Shown in pieces: positions 1 to 9,276 of a stretch of DNA of 64,000 bases. The notes under the pieces are model-generated. The model ran no database searches and was not told the origin of the DNA. It saw only the letters and a list, made by a program, of their open reading frames with translations. The DNA comes from Azolla caroliniana (Eukaryota; Polypodiophyta). The stretch is from NCBI GenBank assembly GCA_043228905.1, contig JBHGNT010000002.1:11656001-11720000 (forward strand), read 5' to 3'. The stretch's first letter is position 1. Every line of letters starts with the position of its first letter. Made by a program: the position numbers and the translations under genes.

Positions 1-146
1 TATAGTATTCATAATTACTAAAATAGGAATGTAGGCCTCTAATGGCTTGTCGGCTCCCAACCGATCTTCCTTAGTTGACTTGGCTCTCGGCTTCTTCAAC
101 CGATTCAACGTACTTGCCTTTAGCCGATCCGGCTCATGTTGAATTT

Positions 147-440
147 GTCTCTCACGCCTGTTGATGTTCCAGTTCCTAGTGAGGACCTCACATCCATTGT
201 GTTCTAGTTCCTTATGAGGGCCGCACATGGTCACTCATGCCCGTTGGTGTTCTTGTTCCCGGTGAGGATCGCACATGGTGGCTCACGCCCATTGATGTTC
301 TAGTCTCCAATGAGGACCTCACATGGTCGCTCACGCCCGTTGATGTTCTAGTCTCCAATGAGAATCTCACATGGTCGCTCACATCCGTTCGTGTTCCAGC
401 CTCCAGTGAGAGCCACACATGGTCGTTCACACCCATTCTT
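147..440. repeat. 48-bp minisatellite, about six copies
   Basis: A unit of about 48 bp recurs six times with substitutions. Each unit contains a 'gttgatgttc.agt' core followed by 'aatgagga.ctcacatggtc'. Because 48 is a multiple of three, the array stays open in several frames and yields a 16-residue repeat peptide on the minus strand. I take that open frame as a by-product of the period rather than a gene. The array ends where the LTR at 443 begins. Confidence 0.75.
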
Positions 441-442
441 GT

Positions 443-895
443 TGTCATAGTGTAATTTGTACACTACGTGAAATAAGTACAGAGTACCCAATTAAATAAA
501 TATAAAGAAATAGAAGAAAATACAAAAATATACGTTACATGCATAGGGCAAGTCAAACCATGTACCTCCGTGTTAACAAATCCAAACCTTACCATTGTAC
601 CAACTCATCATAAGTAATATAATTAGAGATTTAATATTTCGAAAAGTTTATCCTCAAGTTTAAATTCTAGGAAAAGCTACTTTTTACACGTAGAGTGCAT
701 AAAACTTTAGTTAGAAGAAAAGGCATGAAAGAAAAAGCTATCCATGCACATCTCACATACATGAACACTATTATTAGAAGAAAAAGCAATTCATGCACAT
801 CTAGTGTGCATGAACACTTTAGAAAAAGCATGATGCTTGCCATGTGGTAAGCTATACTTAGCCTCTTCCATCACTATATAAGAAGAGGAGAAAGA
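443..895 (+). repeat. Partial LTR of the Gypsy-1 family
   Basis: The sequence starts TGTCATAGTGTAATTTG and matches, in opposite orientation, the LTRs at 8547-9276 and 14907-15623, including the repeated 'catgcacactagatgtgcatg' region and a TATATAA box near 872-878. The match stops at 895, where another LTR (TGTTGTCAAAG) begins, so the rest of this LTR has been displaced or lost. It shows that Gypsy-1 has other copies in this genome. Confidence 0.7.
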
Positions 896-1357
896 TGTTG
901 TCAAAGTTAATATGCAGAAGCTTCGACAAACCGGTTCACCCGGATAGCAATAGAAAGAGTATAGGTTTAATGGAAGCTTCACAAAACACAGACAAAGAGT
1001 GGGAGAGACAGAGAGAGCAGGATAACATAAACTAAATTCAAAATAATAACACTCTCTACATACAAATGTCCTATAGAACACCTTTTATACAAGTCCTTAA
1101 AATGACTAATAGAAGTACTGGCAAGTACTTCAATGCTCATACAAGCAACTAACACTAACTCCAAAGAATATGCCTACATACTAGGCTAAGGTTGTAGGTC
1201 TCTAACGGCCTACCAGTTATAATACAGTCCGTCTCTCTGATCCGGCTCTTGGTTCCGGATACCGATCTGGATACCTATTTGGTTCTCCGTTCCAGATACC
1301 GATCCAGTTCTAGCTTATTTAGCCGATCTGGATCCGGTTGAGCTTGTCCTCTCAACA
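896..1357 (-). repeat. Copia-type 3' LTR (minus strand)
   Basis: Read on the minus strand, the LTR begins TGTTGAGAGGACAAGC and ends TTTGACAACA, with TG...CA ends and about 462 bp. A TATAAAAG box lies near 1082-1091. A purine-rich tract (TTGAGGTTGAGGGGAAG) directly precedes it at 1358-1380, as expected for a polypurine tract. It therefore belongs to the copia pol relic just to the right. The matching 5' LTR is not in the window. Confidence 0.7.
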
Positions 1358-1646
1358 CTTCCCCTCAACCTCAACTTGAGGTCGGATCGCAGTGTCAATG
1401 TCTGCCGAACCTTGCGGTCGGATTCTTCTGGCGTCTTCACGCCTCGTTCGCGCTCCTCGACCTGTCCAGTCCCGCGCACCTCAACCTTCTTGATCGGCTT
1501 ATCTATTCATAAGGCCCATCTCAGCTCCTTCGTTGTTGCGACTCCGGCGCTTCACGACCCGTCGGTTCCTCCATGTCAGTGTCAACTTCCGCTACATCCT
1601 CATCCGTTTGGCCTTAAGTTGATCCGGCTCCACCGAATCAAACACC

Positions 1647-2490
1647 TCATCCGAATCGGATGCCTCCGATTCGTTCTAGATCTTGTCTGAATTGGTTGGT
1701 CGCCGCTTGTTCCAACTTGTTTGGACGTGTTGACTTCTTCAGTCGACTCAGCTCCCTATTCTTCTTGTCTCCCCATGCTTCAGTTTTTTCCGTCTTTTCG
1801 GCTGCTTGTTCGGTGCCTTTGCCTGTTTTCCCGTTATCCATTCTAGTTTCCTCCTTTCTCCCCCTCAAGTGCGGCATGTTGAGATGCTGAATACCAAGCA
1901 TCTCCGTAAAATGTTGCAACTTGTCGGTTTCAAGCACCTTGGTGAAGATGTCGGCAACGTGTCGATCCGTTCGTACATACCAGAGTTTAACTTCACCGCT
2001 AAGGACCCGTTTGCGCACAAAGTGATAATGCATGCACTTTTATGTGCTTCATCCGAGCATGGAACACAAGGTTCTTGGCTAGTTGCATGCTTCTCATGTT
2101 GTTGCAGCAGATCGGAATTAGAGTCGGTACTTCGATTTGGAGGTCTTGTAGCAACCGACGAAGCCAAATGGCTTCACAGGTGGCAACGGTAGCACCTCAA
2201 TACTCAGCCTCAATGCTCGAAAGAGCCACTGTCGGTTGCTTCTTGCTACTCCACGCAACATCTATGCTACCCAGAGAAAACATAAATCTGGATGTTGACT
2301 GCTGATCCGACGCATCAGCGGCCCAATCGGCATCTTTATATCCGACTAGCTTCTCGTTTATACCATGTTGGTATAACAATCCCTTGTCCTTAGTGTCGCC
2401 AACATACCTCAGTATTCGGTGCGGGCACCGAAGGTTGGGCCGTGCCTGGTTTCGTTCCCTTCATGTACCTCAAAACGTAGAGCATTGTCG
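1647..2490 (-). pseudogene. Ty1/copia RNase H relic
   Basis: The minus-strand translation shows the copia RNase H signature: GYKDADWAADASDQQSTSR, WSSKKQPTVALSSIEAEY, then VLSGEVKLWYVRTDRHVADIFTK near the C-terminus. This domain removes the RNA strand during reverse transcription. The frame is broken between the two blocks. A short upstream block (VLRYMKGTK) runs up to 2490, where homology stops abruptly at the 5S-like sequence. Reverse transcriptase, integrase and gag are absent. A basic, Lys/Glu-rich extension runs from about 1850 down to 1647. The 3' LTR follows at 1357. This is a truncated copy that cannot encode activity. Confidence 0.8.
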
Positions 2491-2610
2491 TGGTGCGGTC
2501 ATACCAACACTAATACACCGGATCCCATTAGAACTATGCAGTTAAGCACGCTTGGGCCAGAACAGTAGTGGGGATGGGTGACCTCTTGGGAAGTCTTGGT
2601 ACTGCACCCC
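2491..2610 (+). rRNA. 5S rRNA-like sequence, 120 nt, probably a retro-copy or pseudogene
   Basis: The stretch aligns end to end with plant 5S rRNA as I know it: a GGTGCGGTCATACCA start, CACCGGATCCCATTAGAAC, the A-box GTTAAGCACGCTTGGG, the C-box region GGATGGGTGACCTC, TTGGGAAGTC, and an end at CTGCACCCC. Differences from the usual plant sequence are scattered substitutions. No T-run terminator follows closely and only one unit is present, so it does not look like a 5S array. It abuts a copia RNase H relic at its 5' end. Cassandra-type TRIM elements carry 5S in their LTRs and are a possible source; I could not find LTR ends around it. Confidence 0.75.
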
Positions 2611-2742
2611 GGGAAGTTGAGTTTGATTCTCAACATCGAGACTTAATTCGGCAACAACAATCCTTGCAACAACTTTTGGCTCCACCATCGCCACTTGCAG
2701 ATAAAGGCGTGATGCTTGTCTGTGCACATGTGACACGCACTT

Positions 2743-3322
2743 TAGGGATTGGCAACAGTTCGGTCAGCTAGGGTTCTCAAACCTGAACCAAACCGATCCA
2801 TAAACTGGTTTGGGAAACGGCTTGGAAACCTCCCCCTCTCTCTCACATTTGTGTAGTTCTCCCTCTCTCTTTGTCTTTGTCTCTGACAATCCACTATGTA
2901 CTATACAAGCTCCCTCCCTCCCTCCTCTATGTAGTCTCCCTCCCTCCCTCTCTCTCCTCTATGTAGTCTCCCTCTCTTTCTCTCTCTCTCTCTCTTCTCG
3001 TTTGTGTAGTCTGCCTTACACACACACTCTCTCTCTATCTCTCCTCTTTGTAGTCTCCCTCCCTCACTCTCTCTCTCTCTCTCTCCTCGTCTATGTAATC
3101 TCCGTCCCTCACTCTCTCTCTCTCCTCGTCTATGTAATCTCCGTCCCTCTCTCTCTCAAGTTTCTAAACAGCTTAACCGGTTTGAGCCGGTTTGGCAAGA
3201 CTCAAGCCATGTCGAACCGAGCTCAAACCATTTAGTCAAGCTCAAACCTAAGCCGAGATGAGCCGAGACGCTAAGTCGTTTTAAACCGGTTTAGGCTTGA
3301 GCCAAGCCGTTGTCGATCCCTA
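2743..3322. mobile_element. hAT-like MITE with 8-bp target duplication
   Basis: The left end TAGGGATTGGCAACAGTTCGG and the inverted right end TAGGGATCGACAACGGCTTGG form a TIR of about 22 bp whose mismatches are all transitions. The flanks are acgcactt (2735-2742) and gcgcactt (3323-3330), an 8-bp target duplication with one difference, which is the hAT length. The interior has no transposase. It contains ccggttt-rich segments and a long pyrimidine tract. It is a 580-bp non-autonomous element. Confidence 0.8.
2831..3163. repeat. CT-rich microsatellite inside the hAT MITE
   Basis: Imperfect (CT)n and (CCTC)n tracts are broken by repeated 'ctatgtagtct' segments, so the tract is partly a higher-order repeat of about 40-60 bp. 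Open frames across it translate to Ser/Leu-rich peptides and are artefacts of the composition. Confidence 0.8.
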
Positions 3323-3330
3323 GCGCACTT

Positions 3331-4529
3331 CATGACAACACATTGGATAATGTAGAATATATCCAAAACCTTATTTGATAAGCAAGCTCTATCTTCAACC
3401 AACTTATGATACATATAATTAGTGTGCAACACAAATATCGAATTTTCACCCAAGTCGCCACATCTGAACCAATGATTAGTAAAATGATTCCCAATGCAAT
3501 TAGCAATGAAATGACCTAGTTGTATTCCATGACAGACATAACCTATATTTATTATATGTTTTGGCATTCAGGGAAATTTTAGACCCTACCTCAAACTATA
3601 TTGGACACTCTTGTTTCAAAATCTTGTGAAACTTGGCCAATGATCTCAAAAGGACAATATAGACCAAATTATTATCGTAAAAGACAAGTAGATGAGACAA
3701 CAATCTATCTCGTTGTTCATTAGCTCGAGAAATGACCTCAAATAACCCCTTAAGGAGCTTTGCAAACATCTTTCACTCTATTTCTACGCACCATAGCATT
3801 TAGCCATTGAGTAACCTGACTTACTAAAGGATTTCCCTCATAAAGAAGCAAATAATATCTAGCTCATGAAACATGGAAAAAGCCTTGAAGGTGTCCCTAT
3901 GCGAAATCTCCACCTCCACAAATATCATTCACTTCTAATTCACCATCACATCTATATTGCTAAGTAAAATATCATGTAGTGGTAGGTTAGCAACTGCATG
4001 AATTATTTCCCAATATTGATTCTTCATCCCCCCCTCCTCGCCTTTTGCCATAATACGCATGCGTATGATGGTTGTGACATCGTATCTATATCCTCTCCTT
4101 GCATATTTTTAACACCAATCTTTTGCTTCTTCAAATTGGTATTTTCTTCTCCTAATTCTCTTTGTCTCTCAATTTGTCTCTCTTATATCCATTCATCCTT
4201 TCAATGAACTATGCCCCAATTATGAGGATAACGAATGAAAGAGAAAGTAGTAACTTGTAATATTTGTGTTCAAAGATGATATTTGTGCGGGTTATGAAGA
4301 TTTTGATTTAGAGTTTGTGTAGAAGAAGAAAGTTGCTACATCGCTCTCCCGCGCCAGCACCAGGTACGACTCGACATCACGACAGTGGTATGGGACGCCG
4401 ATTGAGGTTCAAGTCCGTCTCGATCCCTTCGCTCGGGTGTGGTTGGGTGGATCGACACCCTTATTTCTCTCTCTCCTTTCTATCTATCTACCTATCATTC
4501 ATTTGTCCTTATCATACGCTTACATTAGA
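3331..4529. other. No recognisable gene
   Basis: AT-rich sequence. A minus-strand frame near 3310-3567 contains a peptide with spaced Cys and His residues that I do not recognise; it has no supporting start, splice sites or neighbours. Near 4440-4520 there is a short (ctat)n tract. Nothing else can be supported. Confidence 0.5.
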
Positions 4530-5036
4530 TCATATCTCTAATAGCAACGACCCACATAGATGTGGCATGTGCCTCTCAATAATCATCCTGATGCCGAGTA
4601 TATGCTTACATTTACTCGTAGGGTCTTGACAATCACAATATGAGCATTGGAGTGATACAGTATACCATACATTAGGTTTTGACAAGCTCAATATTTTAAA
4701 CCAATATCGGGGCTCGTCCACGATATGCATTGTCGCATCATTAGTTTCATACCTCTCTAATAGCCTCTCGGCCTCTTTAAGTCTTGTTGTTTGATCCCTA
4801 CAATTTGCATGGGGTGCAAATCTACCACTCTCGCATATTTCTTGTTGTTGCTTGTACCATTCAATAACAGTGCCCCCGACGCAAGTGCCAGTTTGATTGT
4901 CCCCGATTAAAACATGCACAAGATCGGTAATTGATCGGTTTATCCTCCCTCTCAAGGGAGTATATTTGATAAACTGCCAATGTCTCTCCAGAATATTGGT
5001 AGTGTCATCATGTCCATGCTTATAATGTTTTCCATA
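4530..5036 (-). pseudogene. MULE transposase C-terminal fragment with SWIM zinc finger (MULE-1)
   Basis: The minus-strand frame carries the C-terminal part of a MURA/FAR1-type transposase: TTNILERHWQFIKYTPLRG, then a SWIM-type zinc finger (CSYCDC...SKCKHILGI), the usual zinc-binding domain after the DDE catalytic core. The catalytic core is missing: the frame opens directly out of the motif array at about 5036, consistent with an internal deletion. After GIRMIIERHMPHLCGSL it parallels the transposase at 29351-29420 almost residue for residue. It retains the stretch before the zinc finger that is deleted in MULE-2. It cannot encode an active transposase. Confidence 0.8.
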
Positions 5037-5425
5037 TTTAAACAGGTTGGGCGACCTGGATTATGAGAGAATGATTTTTAAGAGGTTTGGGTGACCTAGG
5101 TTATCAGAGAATTATTTTTAAGAGGTTTGGGTGACCTGGTTTATTACCATCAATGTTTTTTACAAGGGCTGGGTGACCTGCGTATAATGTTTTCCATATT
5201 TAAGTAGGTTGGGCGACCTGGATTAAGAGAGAATAATTTTTAAGAGGTTTGGGCAACCTAGTTTATTACCATCGATGTTTTTTACAAGGATTGGGTGACC
5301 TGCTTATAATGTTTTCCATATTTAAACAGGTTGGGCGACCTAGATTAAGAGAGAATGATTTTTAAGAGGTTTGGGCGACCTGGTTTATTACCATCGATGT
5401 TTTTTACAAGGGTTGGGTGACCTGA
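5023..5425. repeat. Array of about ten GGTTGGGCGACC-like motifs
   Basis: Ten copies of a 12-bp imperfect palindrome (GGTTGGGCGACC and variants GGTTTGGGTGACC) are spaced about 41 bp apart. Three of them form a higher-order unit of about 122 bp beginning 'gttttccatattta'. The same motif forms a second array at 15738-16060, at the outer end of MULE-1. In the sister element a different motif takes both positions. Confidence 0.8.
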
Positions 5426-5585
5426 ACACTTGAGATTGGAACATGGATATCTTTGAAAACTGCTTTTTCGAATCAGCAGACACAATTAAGAGAAAATACA
5501 CCATATCTTTGAAAACATCTTACTCAACTCAGAAGACAAATCAAAGAAAATACACCATACGCATGAAATCAGCAAATCATTTGAG

Positions 5586-5711
5586 ATCACAACTTGAGAT
5601 TGGTTTAAAACAACAAATCAACTTGAGATCACAACTTGAGATTGGTTTAAAACAGCAAATCAACTTTAGATCACAACTTGAGATTGGTTTAAAACAGCAA
5701 ATCAACTTGAG
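5586..5711. repeat. Three 42-bp tandem copies
   Basis: A 42-bp unit starting 'atcacaacttgag' occurs three times with only a few changes (5586-5627, 5628-5669, 5670-5711). The unit is a multiple of three, so it leaves open frames on both strands with a 14-residue repeat. It lies between the motif array and the protease relic of MULE-1. Confidence 0.8.
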
Positions 5712-5877
5712 ATAAACACTTGTTGTAAACAACTTTTCCATTAATAAGTACTCACGATATACAATGAGTCGATACTCGCTATACAAAATTTGTGTGGATT
5801 CCAAAATATAGCTACAACATCAACTCTATAACAAAATATGTGCTGAAAACATCCTAGTACTCTTCATGCCCTCTCGT

Positions 5878-7309
5878 TCACATGAATCCGAAGTGAATCC
5901 ACTTCACGTTTGGTGAACCACATCTCTGTGCCCTGTCACCACGAATGTATAAGAACACATCTATACACAATCCACATGAATAAGGCATTGCAATTACACT
6001 TACAAAAATCGGAGATATCCATCCTCGTAAGAACTCTTCCACCAGCATCTGGATAGTCTTCATCACGTAAAAGCCACAATCCCAACAATTTGGCTGAGTT
6101 GGGATGTGCAATACGTGATGTCAACCCTCGGACACAATGGTGTGGTCTGACGATTTAGATGAAATGGTCCGAATCACCAACTCTGCCAGACTCCGCACGT
6201 TGCCATTTCTCTGTCCTTGCACATGGTCTCAAGATCTGACTCAGTAACGTCAACGGCCATATCAAGATGTTGGCAGGTCAGCTGGTACCTGAATGCATAA
6301 AAATATGTAGTTTGAGCAGGTATATCACACTCAATGTCAGTTAATAGGATACTAATTTATATTTCAAATAAAAACTACCTGGAAAAGTGTTTGTTCTTGG
6401 TTTGGATCCACAATCTAATGCCCTTGCCGTGATGAATTTGAACTGTGGCCACATCCGATGCAGCGTCATCTGAATCTAATGTTAGGGGGACAACATCAGT
6501 GTTTGACTCGACCTCCTTCCGTTGGACTGGCATCTTCTGCCGTCTCCATCTCGGTGGAGTGGACACACGACCCTCAGTTGGGTTTAGAGCCTCACCCACA
6601 TCCGTGGACACACACACCCTCTTCGGTGGATATCCCCGCCTTTTTACACTATTTCACCACAATAAGACACATGTTATTATCTGAATTCTGCCAATAAACC
6701 CTCCAACACATATCTCAAATGAAATCCTCGCTCATACTTACATAAGAATCCATACCGGATGCAATCTTCGTCTTCAACATCTCCAAACGCTCATCCTTTT
6801 TGGAGTCGTATATGGCCATCTCTCGTGGTCCATAAATCGCGCCATGAACTCTGCCTCTGTGTCAAGACGGAGCTCATCAGGAATAGAGTTGTACCTCGAA
6901 ACAACCCTAACCTTCAACTTCCGAATGTATGATTGTCGGCTTGATTTTGGGGTCCATGAATCTTCTGAGTGATCTCTGACGCTCATAGCTATTAAAGCAT
7001 GCCCCGGAGTACCATCCTCCTCCTCTATATGCATCCCTCGTGGTAAGATTATGTCAATTCCATGTTCCCTGCGTAAATGTGATTCCATGTCACATTTTTT
7101 GCGATACCACCTTGGCGAGAGGCGGCAATACTCAGTGTAGATACACGCACATGCCTTGTTCCCATTTGCATCTCTTCCAACCTTATACAACAAGTATGGG
7201 CTAGGAGCATCTGTTGTTTCTGTATGTGTTACATATTTAAGATTGACATAGTACAACGACACCAAATCCACATACCATTTGGAGGAGCATCTTCGTCGAA
7301 TGTTGCCAT
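5878..7309 (-). pseudogene. ULP1-like protease gene of MULE-1, broken
   Basis: This is a relic of the gene preserved at 17788-19619. Exon 1 (7309-7276) ends AAT-G before GTATGT, the same phase and context as the sister gene. Exon 2 (from about 7210) encodes a Cys/His-containing segment (CACIYTEYC...RWYRKKCDMESHLRREHGI) and then shifts frame by one near 6800, before a GTAAGT donor near 6745. A Lys/Arg-rich segment lies at 6617-6375. The end keeps the ULP1 cysteine box (IPTQPNCWDCGFYV, 6110-6060). The region that should hold the catalytic His and Asp is deleted. ULP1-type proteases cleave SUMO or ubiquitin-like proteins; plant MULEs of the Kaonashi type are known to carry such genes. This copy cannot be active. 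Confidence 0.75.
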
Positions 7310-7656
7310 GGCATGTATCGGCTCGATCTGAGGCAGATGAACCACTAGTGTCTGATCCATTCTCTCCCCACCCTTAGACATGTCGGTTGACGAACTTCTC
7401 CAATGTCTTCTAACGAAAAACCTTTAACAAATCACGAGTCAACATACATGCATCACATCTCATTATCAGTATTAGGGGAGATTGGTTTGTGACATACCTC
7501 TCTTGAGTTGGATATATGTCACCAGTATCGGAACCCACCAATCTTTGTACTTGGACCTGGAAGCCATCTACCACCATTCAAGTAATCAAACATTTTCTGA
7601 ATTTAATACTCAAACACACACAAGGTTAAGATTAATCAAGCAAATCCTTAAACCGT

Positions 7657-8510
7657 AAACCATTCACATTCTAATATCAAGCATTGACATCATAATTTCA
7701 ACCGTAAACCAATATAGCTATTAAGGTCACATATCAATAAACCGTATACTTTAAGGTCACATATCACACAATATTAACTTTAATCTAGCAAAGCATTAAA
7801 CCAATAAACATTCGAATAGCAAGCATTAAAATCATCAAAAACATGTTCTAAACAATTTCTAAAACCTAAACCTCTTCACTCCTAAACCCTAAACAGTTTA
7901 TACAATCATATCTTTGAGTCTAAACCCTAAACATTGTCCCCATCATTCTAAAATCAAGTCATACTATCACATTAAAATCATAATATCAACCAAAACCTTC
8001 TCCCAAACCCTAATCCCTCAACTATTCTTACCACATGTAAAAAAAATCAGAAAATGTGATGTTATAGGCTTGATGTAAACCATTCACATTCTAATATCAA
8101 GCATTGAAATCATAATTTCAACCGTAAACCAATATAGCTATTAAGGTCACATATAAATAAACCGTATACTTTAAGGTCACATATCACACAATATTAACTT
8201 TAATCTAGCAAGGCATTAAACCGATAAACATTCTAATAGCAAGCATTAAAATCATCAAAAACATGTTCTAAACAATTTCTAAACCCTAAACCTCTTCACT
8301 CCTAAACCCTAAACAATTTATACAATAATATCTTTGAGTCTAAACCCTAAACATTGTCCCTATCATTCTAAAATCAAGTCATACTATCACATTAAAATCA
8401 TAATATCAACCAAAACCTTCTCCCAAACCCTAATCCCTCAACTATTCCAAACCCTAACCCCTCAACTATTCCTACCACATGTAAAAAAATCAAAAAATGT
8501 GATGTTATAG
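7657..8510. repeat. Tandem duplication, two copies of about 420 bp
   Basis: Copy 1 (about 7657-8069) and copy 2 (about 8077-8510) align over their full length at an offset of 420 bp with few differences. Copy 2 has a further small internal duplication (ccctcaactattcc). Both contain scattered CCCTAAA motifs. The position suggests the first intron or 5' region of the MULE-1 ULP1 gene: a possible splice donor (CCAG-GTATGT on the minus strand) lies just above, near 8527. Confidence 0.8.
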
Positions 8511-8546
8511 GGTTTAGTACATACCTGGGAATAGTAGAGGATGAGA

Positions 8547-9276
8547 TTGATTGCCACGTTGTCGTGCCTTTCAGCGCCAGATCGTTGCATGAGTCGGGTA
8601 GGAACCGTTGGGGTTTTGGACTAGGAGAAAGAAGAATATGAGATAAGGTTTGTTACGAATCGATTGCAAGATGAAGATATGAAACTTGTGAATCCCACGA
8701 GTATAGTGTATTAATTGATATTTAGATTGTAAGAGAGAAATAGATGGCAAAATGGTGAATTCCCACGAATATTTTATATTAATCAACTCCTTATAAAAAA
8801 TCAACAACCATATACATCTTTTCTCTCTTCCTTATATAGTGATGGAAGAGGCTAAGCATAGCATCATGCTTTTTCCTAAGGTGTTCATGCACACTAGATG
8901 TGCATGAGTTGCCTTTTTCAACCATGCTTTTTTATTTCCTAAATATAGTGCTCATGCACACTAGATGTGCATGAGTAATTGGCTTGCGTTTTTCTTCCGA
9001 ATAAAGTTTTCACGCACTCTAAAAGTGCATGATTTACTTTTTTGTAAAAATAGGCATAAATATAACTCTTATAGGTATATTAAATCCATATTTAGATCAC
9101 TTATGATAAGTTAGTGCAATGGTAAAGTTTGGGTTTGTTTACATGGAGGTATAGAGTTTGAATCTTGCCCTATGCATGTAACAATATTTTTAATATTTTC
9201 TTTTATTTATTTATGGGTACTTAAATCGGATATATTTTTTACATATTTCATGTAGTGTGTGAATTACACTACGACA
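8547..9276 (-). repeat. Gypsy-1 3' LTR
   Basis: It aligns with 14907-15623 throughout. It contains a TATATAG/CTATATAA box near 8833-8840 and two palindromic 'atgcacactagatgtgcat' stretches at about 8888 and 8952. An antisense tRNA-like module lies at 9103-9180. The last codons of the integrase frame run into its inner edge. Confidence 0.8.
9103..9180 (+). repeat. tRNA-derived SINE-like module inside the LTR
   Basis: The plus strand has a tRNA D-arm/A-box-like segment (TTAGTGCAATGGTAAAG) and about 35 bp later a T-arm/B-box-like segment (GAGTTTGAATCTTGCC), with spacing and wording close to Au-type plant SINE heads. It lies antisense to the host LTR. The same module occurs at 15459-15536 and, inverted, at 541-617, so it is part of the LTR family rather than a chance insertion in one copy. 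Confidence 0.55.

Noticed and set aside
2491-2610. A working 5S rRNA gene in an array
   Set aside because: Only one unit is present, no T-run terminator follows, several substitutions are present, and it is joined to a copia relic.
2831-3163. Ser/Leu-rich membrane protein
   Set aside because: The frame is the translation of a CT microsatellite inside a MITE.
5023-5425. CRISPR-like array (regular short motif with spacers)
   Set aside because: The 'spacers' are themselves repeated, the organism is a plant, and no cas genes exist. The motif recurs at the other end of the same transposon.
5443-5804. A gene for a repeat peptide on either strand
   Set aside because: The open frames are produced by a 42-bp tandem repeat, and the same repeat is open on both strands.
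7840-8460. Interstitial telomere
   Set aside because: CCCTAAA words are scattered and not in tandem.
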